From Stachybotrys elegans (Eukaryota > Ascomycota > Sordariomycetes > Hypocreales > Stachybotryaceae): a DNA stretch of 64,000 bases. Shown here piece by piece: positions 47,362-59,034 of this stretch. A program made the position numbers and the translations under genes. The stretch's first letter is position 1; each line of letters opens with the position of its first letter. The stretch covers positions 310,001-374,000 of the forward strand of contig JAGPNK010000008.1 of assembly GCA_020746835.1 (NCBI GenBank), read 5' to 3'. The notes under the pieces were generated by a model. It was given only the letters and a program-made list of their open reading frames with translations. It was not told where the DNA came from and ran no database searches.

Positions 47362-48432
47362 ACCTCTCGGGGGCAGCACGACGAGGGGGATACGAAAGTT
47401 GACGGCCCGGTCAGACGGCCGGGCTGGGCAGAGGGCAGAAGGTGGCTCCTCAACTACATTCTATCGTCATGTATGGAGCTGTGGGCTTATGCAGGCAGAC
47501 AGGCCTGCATGCACTGCAACAGCCACGCGCGGGTCGGCTAGGATGCTCCCGGATTAGCAGCAGAGGCAGAGAGGGGGCTGCGTGGTTGTTCCATGAGTGC
47601 TTCTCACGCTTCCAGCCCAGTAAGGCGGTCTGGCTTTCTGGGTGAAACGCTATATGACATGAAAGAGAGCGTAGAGACTCGGAGCAGGTCAACTTCAACA
47701 GCCGCAGAGTACTCCGTACCCCTCCCCCCCTTGGCCGTCGGTTGGTTACTGACTGACGCGGCTCGCTCCCTGTTTCCTGCTGGACAAATGTGCACCTCTC
47801 AAGCCACAGGCCCGGTCGATACACCATGCGGCTAGTGGCTGGGATCTTCTGTGCTTGTGCGAGTTGGAGGTGTGGAGGCGACGATGATAATAAATGGATG
47901 GTCAGTCGGACACGGAAGTATTGGATTTCTCTTGGCGTGGATCCCCAGCCTAGGATATGGATGGATATGGATATGGAATATGGGGTTCGAAATCGATAAG
48001 ACGGCAAAGTCAGAGGACAGAAAAGCCCGCTTGTGAGGGGCAGTCAGCGACAAAGCTGGAGCCCCGTTGCCCTTCCCCCACGGGACTGTCGTCGATACAA
48101 AAGGCCGTAGGGGTGCGTCGGCTAATCAGGCCCAGCTCCCAAGACAGACACAGGCACAGGCGCGGGGGGTTTCATTTGGACAGATATACGGATCGGGGAA
48201 ACTGACTTGTTGAACGGAGTGCGGGCAGGGAGAGAGGGGGAGGAGAGGAGGTGGGGGATTCCGAGGTGAGGTGAGAGCGGATACAGGTTGTGGAAGTGCT
48301 TGTAATAATGATTTCCTACCTCCTAATTACTACCTGAGTAGTGGCCACTAAAGGTGGTGATTTAGTACAGCCACTCAACTGGCTTCCCAACCAGCAGGTT
48401 ACTCATTCCGTTCTTGCCCGAATGCTCACTAA

Positions 48433-48446
48433 GGCAGGTACCTGCC
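48433..48446. repeat. 14-bp perfect palindrome GGCAGGTACCTGCC
   Basis: The sequence equals its own reverse complement and contains the recurrent AGGTACCT core. Confidence 0.9.
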
Positions 48447-50293
48447 CTCCATCCCACCCACCCATTACACCTTCCATGCAAGCAATGAATGGAAGAGGGA
48501 GGGGCTCTGATTCCTATCACGGAAATGTTCATCACGTTACTCCCAGAGCCGACTCTACATACTTCCTCTTATCACTCACGCACCCTTGCTGAGCATCCGA
48601 TGATCTCGATGGCACTGTCACCCGGCCCGAAGCAGGGCAGATAACATAACTCAAGCAAACCCGTCGGGAAGCGGGGCCATGCCTGCTGCCAAAGTCAAAA
48701 CCATGTTGCATGTTTGCTGCCCAGACCAAAGACATCATCGGTTCCACTGCAAAGGGGTGAAAAAGGGCCGCAAGTTGCGAGATGTGTGCTCATCGTGCTC
48801 GGTTCCGATGCTTCGCCTGCCAAGCAAGGCCTAGACCAAGATTCCGAGGAACCGGTCGCTGTTCCATGGGGCTTTGCCATATCCAGTCAGGTCGCACCAT
48901 GCCAACCAGCTGGGCCAAACCTTGGGCTACACCCGCCCAGAGAGGTGCGCCAACGTCGTCATGATCTTCCTCCTGGCTTCTTGGTACCTTGCATCAACGT
49001 CCAAGATCGTCCCGAGATCTGCCAGAGGTCACACCCTTCGCCCTGTTCTTCTGTCCATATCTCGACTCGGCTCCCATGTCTCGGGTCGGACGGCTCAAGG
49101 TTCAGTCTCCAGAGCATCAACCACCATACCATACATCTCGCAGCCTCTGAAGTGAGGGGTGCACCTCGTTCGCTTCCTAAAACAGCCTGTCACCTCCGAA
49201 TATTGGATCCATCTTGCTGCGTTTCTGCTCCAGCTCGTTAGTGGCATGCAGCCAACGCCCTCAGGAAACAACAACCCCGAACCAGTGGCTTGTCTAATTG
49301 TTGGCTTATCCGCGGGAATCTGCACAATCGGCAAACATCCAGGCGAATTCCGTTCAAGAACGTATCCCACTTAATTTGGCTACAGCCACCGCCCTTGCCG
49401 CCACTCGGCTATTTTCTTTCCCTTCCCGCATCCACGCGTCGGGTGCCTCAACGAACGAGATCGTACATGTGATTCTCCTCTTCTCTTTCTCCCTCCTTGT
49501 GCACCTCAACAAACCCCAGCCCATTACAAATGGTACTTAGGCTGGCATCGAGACACGGCCATCTGTATCCGTAGTTGCGCTGGAGTTTCAAATTGGCAAT
49601 ATCCGTAGCGAAGTGACGTGACATGTGTTTGATCGCTCACCTTTACGGCACCCAGAGCATGCCGGCTGTCGCTTACCTGGCAATTCTTCCTCCAGCGTCT
49701 GCGACGAGTCTTCTACAGGTGCTTCGAGTTCTGCTACCCCCGAATTCCGAAGATGATTCGTCTCAACTTCATGGATCGTATATCTCGGTTATGGGCACCT
49801 AAATCGGAGCATCTACTGATAGTCCGTAATATATCAACTTTACTCATTATTGTTGCATAGTCTTGGGTGTTGTCGAGAAGATATCAAATAGGGTATTTAC
49901 CCTACCTCCAGTCAGGTCGTCAAATCAAAGCCCGATAGAAAATTTTGCCCAGGGATGTGGTGAATATTCGAACAAAGAAGTCAGATAGTCTTTCTTTAAA
50001 CTACAAAGACTCCCAAATGGCAGGATTGTCTATAATTTTGCCTTTTTTTAGCCTGTGTAAATAGCGGCTTTGGCTTGGAGACTTCCTGGATAAAATGATT
50101 GGCCCGCTCTATCCGATAAGCGATAAGAGTGTTGAGCTTCCTTACTTTACGCGACATGAGCGCGTCCAGTGAAAGTGGCATTGCACAGAGACCAACGATA
50201 GAACGCAGCACGTACTCGACATCGTTCCTAATACGGCCCACGACTGCCGCAAAGAATTGAATTGCGAGTGAGAGAAACACCATATTATCCATC

Positions 50294-51708
50294 ATGCCGA
50301 CGCGCGTGGTGGACGCCTCCTCTGAAGGCGAGGCGGTCGATTCACGATCGCCCACACCATCAAATGCGCCCAGAGGTGCCTCACAACAGCATCTGGCTGT
50401 CAGGGCCAAAGATGGATCAAGGAGAGTTTCCGGCTCGAAACGAAAGCGCCGCGACGGTGGCGCGGGCGAGTCGTCAAACCACAGGCGGAGAACCGCAGAG
50501 CCCGATGCCGACGAAGAAAACGATGACGACGTGTACGACCCAGACCAGCCAGTTGAGCAGCGCCGTGAAGTCCAGAAGGGCTTCAGAGACCTGCTTCGAG
50601 ACGTCACAGAAAATGGCGAGGAGTATCTGCAGGGCGACTCCCGCGGCCTGCAGAATGCCATTCTCAAGGCTGACGAACTGTCCAAGAAGGTCAGGCAAAC
50701 AGCCGAAGCCACCATCGATTCGCGGCTGCTCGTTAGCACCACCGACCTATCTTACCGCAAGACCCTCCGTCTGACTCAGGGAAGCTTGTCGCAAGGCCTC
50801 GACGTGGACGAGTTTGTGTCGAAATGCATTTCATATATGCGACAGGGACGAGGGATCCACGACGACGACGCGCCCGAGCTTTCGAGCACGCAACGGCAGC
50901 GAAGAACTCTCCCTCGGCGTAGCGGTAACGAGGACGAAGACGATGAGGACATTGGCGACGAGGGAGACATGATGAACTGGGCCCACCTCGGCCGCTTCGC
51001 CTGCCTCCCATACATTCGGCGCCCAGCGTTGCCTGGCTTCCTCCTGGGGCCGCTATCTGTGGAAAAGAAGGCCCGCAAGATTGCAAAAAGGAGCGCCCCA
51101 TTCAGGCCGAATGACCTGACAGAGACCAGGCCAGAAGTCCTCAATGTTGCGGACCTTGCTACCAAGGAGAACGACTTGACAGCCATATGTGGCAAGATTC
51201 TACAGCAGTTGGTCAAGACACAAGCCGAGGTTCAAGAGAAGGTCGCCGAGCTGGTCGACGATGACATGGACGAGCAGGAAACGACAAACATTATGCACCA
51301 GCACGGTTTACGAAGCACGGGCGGTCTGGATCTCATGAGATTCGTGGTCAACCCCAAGTCCTTTGGCCAGACAGTAGAGAATATGTTTTACGTCAGCTTT
51401 CTGATTCGCGATGGCCGAGTGGAGATTGAATTTGACGAGCACGATCTTCCGGCACTAGGTGAGTTCCAGTGGCGAGACCAAGCAGTTGAGGAGTCCTTTG
51501 CTGATGGTGTTTTCTAGCTCCGGTCGATCGAGAGGCGGACGAGGAGGGCACGGCACGTCACAGCGCATCGAAGCATCAGGCCATCCTGTCTATGGACATG
51601 GCAACCTGGCGCGATATTGTAGAGACGTTTGATCTCAAAGAACCAATGATTGAGCATAGAAAAGAGTCGACCAGTTCAGGACCCGGTGCAAGAGGATGGT
51701 ATAGCTGA
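50294..51708 (+). CDS. NSE4: Smc5/6 complex kleisin subunit Nse4
   Basis: Exons 50294-51458 and 51518-51708 give 451 aa. An N-terminal disordered basic/acidic segment (about 1-90) is followed by the Nse3/Smc5-binding helical region (VQKGFRDLLRDVTENGEEYL, about 93-160). Acidic linkers follow. The conserved C-terminal Nse4 winged-helix domain covers roughly 300-425, including TENMFYVSFLIRDG-type sequence (here VENMFYVSFLIRDGRVEI), and is completed by exon 2 (LPALAPVD, then HQAILSMDMATWRDIVETF). Nse4 bridges the Smc5 and Smc6 heads as a kleisin and is needed for recombinational repair and resolution of replication intermediates. If the intron is retained, the frame stops at 51517 and the last conserved helix is lost. 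The intron is 59 bp. Confidence 0.92.
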
Positions 51709-52124
51709 TCAGATGAGGTTATGAACAAGGTAATGGACTGTCAGATACCCATGAATATTCAACGATGCGAATGTTAATGCTCAATTCTGGAGGCGATTTC
51801 AATCACCCTTGCATTCATTGGATCCCGGTGACAAGAGAACTCGGCCGTGTCCTCAGCCCAGCGGTCGGTGCGCAAAGAGCTGGGAAGGACACGTTCTTTA
51901 TGAAGGTCACGGTTGACTACCCGAACCTGTTCTTTCAAGCGTTGGCCACGTTGGCACATGATGCGTCAAAGGGAGAGAGCCGTGTAACAGCTTCGTCGTG
52001 CTGTATAAGATAGCAGTCTCTCCAGAGTTCATATTGGGACAGTCACTGCTCAGGAATCTCCCACCAGTTTCGGCTGGCAGAAACTCACCCAAGCCTTCGT
52101 CCAGACAGAGCCTGGCTCGCCGTC
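51709..52124. other. Intergenic, 416 bp
   Basis: Between nse4 and the following + strand gene; nothing recognised beyond presumed terminator and promoter. Confidence 0.5.
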
Positions 52125-53663
52125 ATGGCTGAACCCGCCACCTGGGTTGACTACCAACCCTACACAGAGGGAATTACTACAGCAAATGCAGCTAGAATCT
52201 TTGAGCGATTTCACTGGGACAGGAACGTTGCTTTTGATGAGAGCGCCAAAATCACGGATTTGGTGAGGAAAGGAGGCCAGGCCTGGATACCCGAGTATGC
52301 CTCACTTTTCAAGGGGGCCACCGAGTCCTTTCTCCATGCCTTGACCATGGCAAAGGAGATAATTGAAGAGACGGTCCAGAGTCCCTGTGGAGATGGGAGG
52401 TGCAGCTACAAGGCGATCTGGCCGGAGCTTCATAGCAGCAGTAGCGAGCTTGTCCGCGCCATCGATGGGCTCGCGGAACATCTTGCTGAAATGAAGCAGC
52501 TTGAGACGAGCCTGAGGCGTTCCGAGGAGCACCGAAACGCGGTGGCCTACGATGCGGCGTTCGATGCGGCCGAGAAGCACCACAGGGCACAGGCCGAGCA
52601 GGATAGAAAGGATAGAGAGAAGGAAGAAAGAGCTAGGGAATGGCGCTTTGCGGACACTGCGCAGTGTCTCAAGGACCTGCACATGGAGAAATTCGAGCTC
52701 AAGGAGCAGCTATTGGCGCTGCAGAGGGCAAACAAGGGCCTGCAGACAGACTACGCAATGATTTTCTCGCAGCTGCGTGTCGCCGAGAGTCGGCTCGCTC
52801 GTGACGCTGAGCAGGTCCATGAGGCAGCCAGGATTATCGCGGAAAGGGAGAAGGAGATGCTTGATGGAACGAGCTCTAAAACGGCTCCATCTCACATCTT
52901 GTCCACTTTGTCCGAGAACAACCGCGTCAATCTGCGCGATGAGCTCGTCGAGGCCGATGCCTCGGAGACGGAGTCGGTTGCGGTCTCAGCTGCACATGTG
53001 AAGGAGCAGGTGGATGGCGAGAGCGAGGGTGATGGTTCTGGGGGTTTGTGGGCGAAGGATACGCTCATCCCCGACCCAGATGATCGGCTTGCTCCTGGCT
53101 CACTCCAGGGCGTGCGCAAAGTTTCTACGAGCAACGTGGAAGAAGTCGTCTCAGACGGCGTGAACAAGAAGAAGGCCGGTTGTCAACCCAAGACAGTCTT
53201 GTTGTGGCCGAAAGCACCGAATGCCGCGGTAGAGCAGCTGACAGCCTGGAAGCACGTTCTGGCCTACCTCCTCGTGCTCTGGTACCAGCCGATTCAACTC
53301 ATGGTGCAGCTGGGGTACTTGCTATGCGGCCGAGGTGCCGAGTTCACAGAGGTGGTGCTCCCCGCGATGCCACTGCATTCCTTCATTGTGGTGCTGCGGC
53401 AGGTGATGACGGTGGTGACGATTCACACGTGGATTGCGCTCTGGACCGAGCGGCAGATCTGGCTGAGGGCCAACTGGATGACGGCGGCGTACTTCCGGAG
53501 CTGGCTGCTGCGGGACCCGACGTCGTGGTACGGGCCGGGGGTGGACTACGGGCTTGCCTGGTGGATGCCGCACCTGAGGAAGCTGTGGTTCATGATTATG
53601 CTGACGCTGGACGTGTGGCTGACGAAGTTGGGGCCTGTTGTTGCTGAGCTGTTTGGCGCGTAG
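52125..53663 (+). CDS. Unknown coiled-coil protein with C-terminal hydrophobic segments
   Basis: One uninterrupted frame of 512 aa from ATG 52125 (MAEPATWVDYQPYTEGITT). Residues about 140-250 are very rich in Glu, Arg, Lys, Ala and Gln with heptad-like spacing (AEKHHRAQAEQDRKDREKEE; EKFELKEQLLALQRANKGL), so a long coiled coil is likely. An acidic Ser/Glu linker covers about 280-345. Hydrophobic stretches follow at about 378-400 (LAYLLVLWYQPIQLMVQLGY), 413-440 (VVLRQVMTVVTIHTWIAL) and 487-510 (LWFMIMLTLDVWL), suggesting insertion in a membrane with the coiled coil on the cytosolic or nuclear side. There are many Trp residues in the C-terminal third. I do not recognise the family; nuclear-envelope or organelle-tethering roles are conceivable but unsupported. 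Confidence 0.8.
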   Translation: MAEPATWVDYQPYTEGITTANAARIFERFHWDRNVAFDESAKITDLVRKGGQAWIPEYASLFKGATESFLHALTMAKEIIEETVQSPCGDGRCSYKAIWPELHSSSSELVRAIDGLAEHLAEMKQLETSLRRSEEHRNAVAYDAAFDAAEKHHRAQAEQDRKDREKEERAREWRFADTAQCLKDLHMEKFELKEQLLALQRANKGLQTDYAMIFSQLRVAESRLARDAEQVHEAARIIAEREKEMLDGTSSKTAPSHILSTLSENNRVNLRDELVEADASETESVAVSAAHVKEQVDGESEGDGSGGLWAKDTLIPDPDDRLAPGSLQGVRKVSTSNVEEVVSDGVNKKKAGCQPKTVLLWPKAPNAAVEQLTAWKHVLAYLLVLWYQPIQLMVQLGYLLCGRGAEFTEVVLPAMPLHSFIVVLRQVMTVVTIHTWIALWTERQIWLRANWMTAAYFRSWLLRDPTSWYGPGVDYGLAWWMPHLRKLWFMIMLTLDVWLTKLGPVVAELFGA

Positions 53664-54629
53664 GAAGAGAGACATGCAAAAGATGAAGACACAGAGACAG
53701 GGAGAAGGGAGAAGGGGGAAGGGAGGGTAAGGCTCGCTGTGGTCGGCGAGCCTCGGTCAGGGAAGGTATTCCCACAATTCATGTAATTTCGCGATTCCAC
53801 CACCAGCGTACCTAACCATGTTGGCGTGCAGCGAGGCGGCCGCCCTGAGTAGACGTTAGCTTGCAATGATGTGCAAGTATGTACTTCTTTTAAGCTAATA
53901 AAGTGGTTCGCTGAGCCTCGGTTTGTTTGTGTTTCCATGATCTGACATGCGTCTTTCAACGGTTCGGAAATGGCGCCGAGGCTCGGGCAACCCGGACTCC
54001 CGCCTGCGAATGGAGGTATTTGGAAGAAGAGGATAAAGGTATACTAGCAAGCGGTAGGTACCTGTTTAATAATGCAGCCCCAGGGGATGGGCTGATGTCA
54101 CTGGCCCAATACGGATACGCTGTTTGAATTCCAAATCCCACCTCCATTCTGGTCCATTTTTGGTGTGTTGCGCCGGGTCTGATGATGCATGGACGTCTTG
54201 TTCAAGATGCTGAATGACCTACGTGATCCCATCCATCCATCATCTGCGCCATCCCACACGCACCCGCGCCCGCGCCCGCGCCTCTTCTTCTCTGCCCTTC
54301 CATCGGCAATCAGCAGCAGGACATGAACCGGACCTACGTGAGTGATCACAAATCATTTTTTGCCGGAGCCGTGGATAAAAGCTCATGGTCAACCCGTTGC
54401 CTCGATGCCATAGTGTCGTAGAAAAGCTCCTCATCTCCATTCGCGTCAAGTTGTTCAGCAGTCTCCCTTTCTACAACCTAGACGGGCTCCACTTGCTGCT
54501 TCCAAGTCGCCATCGCCCATCACAGAAACATCTTGCGGATACCGTCACTTGTCGAGCAGCGCTCTGTTCCGACCTCGCAGGCCTCACGTTAACCAGCCCC
54601 AGACAGAGTCGCAGAAGCGTGCACTCGCC
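53664..54629. other. Intergenic upstream of the DUF4336 gene
   Basis: 966 bp without a recognised gene. It contains an AGGTACCT palindrome (54056-54063) and three CCCGCG units (54263-54280). Confidence 0.5.
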
Positions 54630-55521
54630 ATGTCGTCCAAGCTCATCCCCTCCAACCCGGCCGATGTCATGGTCATTCGCAATGTCACCCCCAACATTGC
54701 GACCTTCTCCGTGCCCTTCAAGCGCATGGGCCTGATTCCCATCGGCGGACGAGGAACGCTTGGTAAGTACTGCTCTCGCATCGTCTCGGGTCCCCCATCT
54801 ATTCTGATTTCGTAAATGCTGATTGCAAACAGTCAAGCTCACCTCTGGTGCCCTGGCTGTGTTCTCGCCCGTGGCACTCACCGAGGAGGCCAAGGCCAAG
54901 GTCCAAGAGATGGGTGGAAAGGTTGAATACATTGTGGCCTTGGACTACGAGCACCACATCTTCATCACCGAATGGGCCACTGTCTTCCCAGATGCCAAGA
55001 TCATCGGGCCCGAGGGCCTGCGCGAGAAGCGCCTCGGGCAAAAGGACGAAAAGATTGGCAAGGAAGAGTTTGCCGTCGTCTTCACCAAGGACAACAAGCG
55101 CGACGTCAAGATTGACCCTGCCTTCGACGCCGACTTCGACTACGAGTATGCCGACGGCCACGCCAACAAGGAGATTGTCTTCCTGTACAAGCCCGACCGC
55201 ATGTTGATCCAGGCCGACCTCCTCTTCAACCTCCCCGCCACGGAGCAGTACAGCAGGATGCCTCCCAGCGAACAGCAGCCCAAGGGCTTCCTGAGCTCGC
55301 TGTTCGTCAACCTCCAGAGCCCCGGCGGCGACCCTACCTGGATGAGGAGGTTCAACTGGTATCTGGCCGCCAAGGACCGCGCAAGCCTCACCGAAAGTGT
55401 CAAGCGCATCTATGGATGGGACTTTGTCGGCCTGATCCCTTGCCACGGCGACGTGATCGAGACTGATGCCAAGGCCGTGTTCCATAAGGTTTTTGCTTGG
55501 CATTTGGAAGGCAAGCATTAG
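54630..55521 (+). CDS. DUF4336-type protein (metallo-beta-lactamase-like fold)
   Basis: Exons 54630-54762 and 54833-55521 give 273 aa. The start ATG 54630 gives MSSKLIPSNPADVMVIRNVT; the frame is open further upstream but has no in-frame ATG there. The junction GRGTL|VKLTSGALAVFSPV is typical of DUF4336 proteins. The pattern ALDYEHHIFITEW, followed by YKPDRMLIQADLLFNLP and IPCHGDVIETD, resembles the metal-ligand layout of metallo-beta-lactamase hydrolases (HH, Asp, CHGD), but the classical HxHxDH motif is absent, so activity is uncertain. No targeting signal is evident. Substrate is unknown for the family as far as I know. Confidence 0.85.
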
Positions 55522-55922
55522 CGTGGATTTAATTTATGAGAGGTACCAGAGATGCGTGCATGAGGGTACTTGTGCTATGTTTTTCTTCCTTTTCCTCATT
55601 TCAATTTTTTCTCTTCGTCTTCTTTTCCAATCTCTGATACCATATGCAGCCTACAAAAATTATGTATTAGCTATGCATCATCTGCTAAATCAATAACATC
55701 AATGTTCTTTATATCACATGGCGTTGTTGGGCTCAAGTGACTACCAATCCAATTAGGGCAATGTGGGCTACCCTGTAGCTTTCCTTATCATACCCATCGG
55801 TGACATCAATTAGTGGTTACGGCAACCTTACATCGTCCCTCCGTTCCTACGATTTAAGCCCGGCCTTTTTACCACCACACACGTCGTTCACGAGTAGCAT
55901 AATGACCTGACCCAGCATCAAC
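55522..55922. other. Intergenic, 401 bp, upstream of vps34
   Basis: T/C-rich 3' UTR-like DNA after the DUF4336 stop, then the short vps34 promoter. No gene is seen. Confidence 0.5.
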
Positions 55923-58897
55923 ATGGCCGAGTACGGGCGAATGGACCCGTTCTCCTTTGCGGGCTCCAAAGATGTAGACTACCCTGTCAGCATCCGAATG
56001 TACAGCCTGCCTGCCCCTCTTCATCATGACCTTCGCACGCGACAGTCGCCGTGATGCCGTGTTCGAGCTCCGTCGCTAACTTTTGCTGGCTCCAGAATGA
56101 ATCTTGAAGGAGACGAGCCGCCGATAAAAGCTTCAACCCTCTTCGAACGACCCGACTTGCGACATGTTGGCAGCAATACTAGGTTCAAACAGGCCCAACC
56201 CCGACCGTGTCGCGACCTGCTGACCTTAGTCGACAGTCCCTACTCCGATCTCTACGTGACAGTTCAGGTCTGGGCCGGCTCGAAGCCCCTCACGGTCCCA
56301 GTCCAGACGGCCTACAAGTCATTTCGAACCGAGAGAAAGTACGCGCATGCCACCAACCCTTCCACGTAACAAGGACTGCCGCTGATGGTCTCGTGACAAA
56401 CAACAGATGGAACGAATGGCTTGAACTTCCCATTACATACAAGGACCTCCCCGCGGACTCGTATCTAGCTATAACGATCTGGGATGTATCGCCTACAGGC
56501 GGCAAGGATGCCCTAGGCCACGCCATCCCCTTCGGCGGAACGACGCTCCCCATGTTCGACGACGATAACCAGGTGCAGAAAGGCAGACAGAAGTGTCTAG
56601 TCCACAGACACAAGCTCGCCGATGGAACCGACAACACCACGACTCCCGCACTCATCACGGATAAGCGCAAGAATGGCAGGAAGAGCGATGTAATGCAGCG
56701 CGACAAGGATGCCGAGGAGCTTGATAGAATGGAGAAGCTGTTCAAGAAGCACGAGATGGGAGAGATTCCGCGCGTCGACTGGCTCGATCAAATGGTGTTC
56801 CGCAAATTTGAGAAGCGCGGCCTCCAGGCGGCCAAGTCCTCGATGCAGATGATGCAGCGACAGCAAGCCATTGACAACGAACATGCCAACGCCACCGATG
56901 GCGCCAACGGCGCTCCCGAGGACGAGCGACCAGGGCTTTCCACCTTTCTCCTCAATATAGAACTCCCTCGGTTCGATTTTCCCGTCGTCTTCGCCGATCA
57001 CGAGTACGATCCTCCCCCGATATCAGCCTTCCAGTCCCTTTCTGCTTCCCAAGCTAGTCTGTCTAGAAAGCAGCCCGAGGTGCAGTTTGGGCCTGGCATC
57101 AACGCCCTCGAGGAGAGCTGGTCTGCACCGGGCTCGCGACTCATCAACGTCTACGACCCCGAGGTTGGGCAGAGGGACAACCCAGCCGAGGCAAAGCATA
57201 GGCGACTTTTCCGAAGCTCGCATCGTCATGGTATTCTGGACAAGGACCTGAAACCCAACGCCAAGGTCCGAGATGAGCTGAATCTCATCATGTCGTATTC
57301 TCCCACACACGTGCTGTCTCCGGAGGAGACGGACCTTGTCTGGAAGTTTAGATATCATCTCACGAGGGATAAAAGGGCCCTGACCAAGTTTGTCAAGTCG
57401 GTTAACTGGAGCGACCAGAGCGAGTCCAAGCAGGCGATACAGGTTCTTGGTCGGTGGACCGAGATTGATATCGATGATGCCCTTGAGCTGCTGGGGCCTT
57501 CGTTCGACAATTCGGCCGTCCGCTCTTATGCCGTGCACAGGCTTCGCAAGGCGGATGACCAGGAGCTGCTGCTCTACCTGCTTCAACTGGTACAGGCTTT
57601 GAAGTACGAGCATATCTCGACAGACTCGGACCACGACAGTGCTCAGGACTCCTCGCTCGCGAAGTTCCTTATCCAGCGTGCTGCCAAGAACTTTATGCTT
57701 GGAAATTATTTTCACTGGTATCTCATGGTGGAATGCGATGACCATAGCCCTGAGCAGGGTATCGACAACCGCAGCATCTATCGCAAGGTGGCATACGACT
57801 TCATGCTGGAACTTGTGAAGCAGCCCGACGGTACAGATAACCGAAAGACACTGCTCCGGCAGGCGGAGCTCGTCGCCATCCTGTCCAAGATTGCAGGTGA
57901 AGTAAAGGTGTCCAACGAGTCGATATCCAAAAAGGTGGACCGCGTCAAGCACTTCCTCGCGGATCCCAAGAACGAGCTCACAAACATCGACCCTCCCCTC
58001 GCACTTCCTCTGGACCCGTCTATAAAAATCACCAGCATCATACCCGAACAGACGACTGTGTTCAAGTCGTCCCTTAACCCCATCAAATGCACTTTCAAAA
58101 CCTCGACGGGGAACCCTTACCCCATTATTTTCAAGCTGGGAGACGACTTGAGACAGGACCAGCTGGTCATCCAGATTATTACTTTGATGGACCAACTGCT
58201 GCAGAAGGAGAATCTTGACCTGAAGCTATCACCGTACAAAATCTTGGCCACGAGCACAACTGCTGGTGCGTCGCAATTCGTCCAGTCGCAAAGCTTGTCC
58301 AGCATCGTGAGCAAGTTCAAGACCAACCCAGCCCTGGCATATCTCAAGCATCACAACCCTGACGACAGCCAGCCCCTGGGTGTTCGCCAGGAGACACTGG
58401 ATACGTATGTGCGATCATGCGCCGGATATTGCGTCATTACCTACATTCTCGGTGTTGGTGATCGCCATCTGGACAATCTGCTGCTGTCACCCGATGGCCA
58501 CTTCTTCCACGCCGACTTCGGCTTTATCCTTGGCCGTGACCCCAAGCCCTTTGCTCCGGCCATGAAGCTGTCCAAGGAGATGGTGGATTGCATGGGCGGC
58601 ATCAACTCGGAGTACTATCAGCAGTTCAGGCAATACTGCTTCATGGCGTACACGGCGCTGCGCAAGTCGTCGAATCTCATACTGAACCTCTTCAGTCTCA
58701 TGGTCGATGCCAACATCCCCGATATCCGTCTTGAGCCGGACAAGGCAGTGCTAAAGGTGCGCGAGCGGTTCCATCTGGAGCTGAGTGAGGAGGAGGCTAT
58801 CCTGTATTTCGGCCGAGTCATCGAGGATACCTTGAGGGCGGTAGCCCCTGTCCTGATTGATAAACTACACGAGTGGGCGCAAGCGTTAAGGGCATAG
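55923..58897 (+). CDS. VPS34: Class III phosphatidylinositol 3-kinase Vps34
   Basis: Exons 55923-55999, 56096-56338 and 56407-58897 give 936 aa. Splicing joins VSIRI|MNLEGDEPPIK and FRTERK|WNEWLELPIT, both expected for the Vps34 C2 domain (about 20-230). The PIK helical domain lies at about 350-540 (LTRDKRALTKFVKSVNW; ALELLGPSF). The kinase domain covers about 640-936: KLGDDLRQDQLVIQII (ATP and activation), the catalytic loop GDRHLDN (Asp792), and HADFGF (Asp810) with the class III activation loop ILGRDPKPF. The C-terminal helix EWAQALRA is the membrane-binding end. The enzyme makes PI3P on endosomes and pre-autophagosomes with Vps15 and Vps30/Atg6. The apparent Met at 56207 in the third-exon frame is intronic/antiphase and not the start. 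Confidence 0.95.
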
Positions 58898-59034
58898 ACG
58901 GGCCTCAAGTCTATAGACGCTTTTAGAGGTAATAGGGTATTATGGCTTCTCGTGGGTCGTGCGAGCAAGTAAATACAATTATGTGTTTGTATGCATTGTC
59001 TTTTTACTATCCTACATGGTCTCATAAATGGGTA
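58898..59034. other. Tight convergent spacer between vps34 and etr1
   Basis: Only 137 bp separate the two stop codons, so the 3' UTRs probably overlap as antisense RNA. Confidence 0.6.

Larger units (their letters stand above)
46379..50293. other. 3.9 kb divergent intergenic region
   Basis: No gene is supported. The minus frames at 46553-47092 are pyrimidine-tract artefacts of the upstream leader. Landmarks: three GTGCTAT units (47166-47186), three TACGTGGT-type units (47338-47361), a TACTCCGTAC decamer (47710-47719) and a perfect 14-bp palindrome around AGGTACCT (48433-48446). Confidence 0.5.

Noticed and set aside
47978..47992. GGTTCGAAATC, resembling a tRNA B box
   Set aside because: Upstream DNA is a GATATG simple repeat, with no cloverleaf.
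48714..49241. 175-codon + frame upstream of nse4
   Set aside because: No motif and unlike coding DNA of the neighbouring genes.
56207..56406. Apparent earlier start of the large vps34 frame at 56207
   Set aside because: This stretch is out of phase with the conserved C2 domain and partly intronic; the conserved N-terminus comes from 55923 and 56096-56338.
57023..58195. 390-codon minus frame inside vps34
   Set aside because: Antisense shadow of the PI3-kinase coding sequence.
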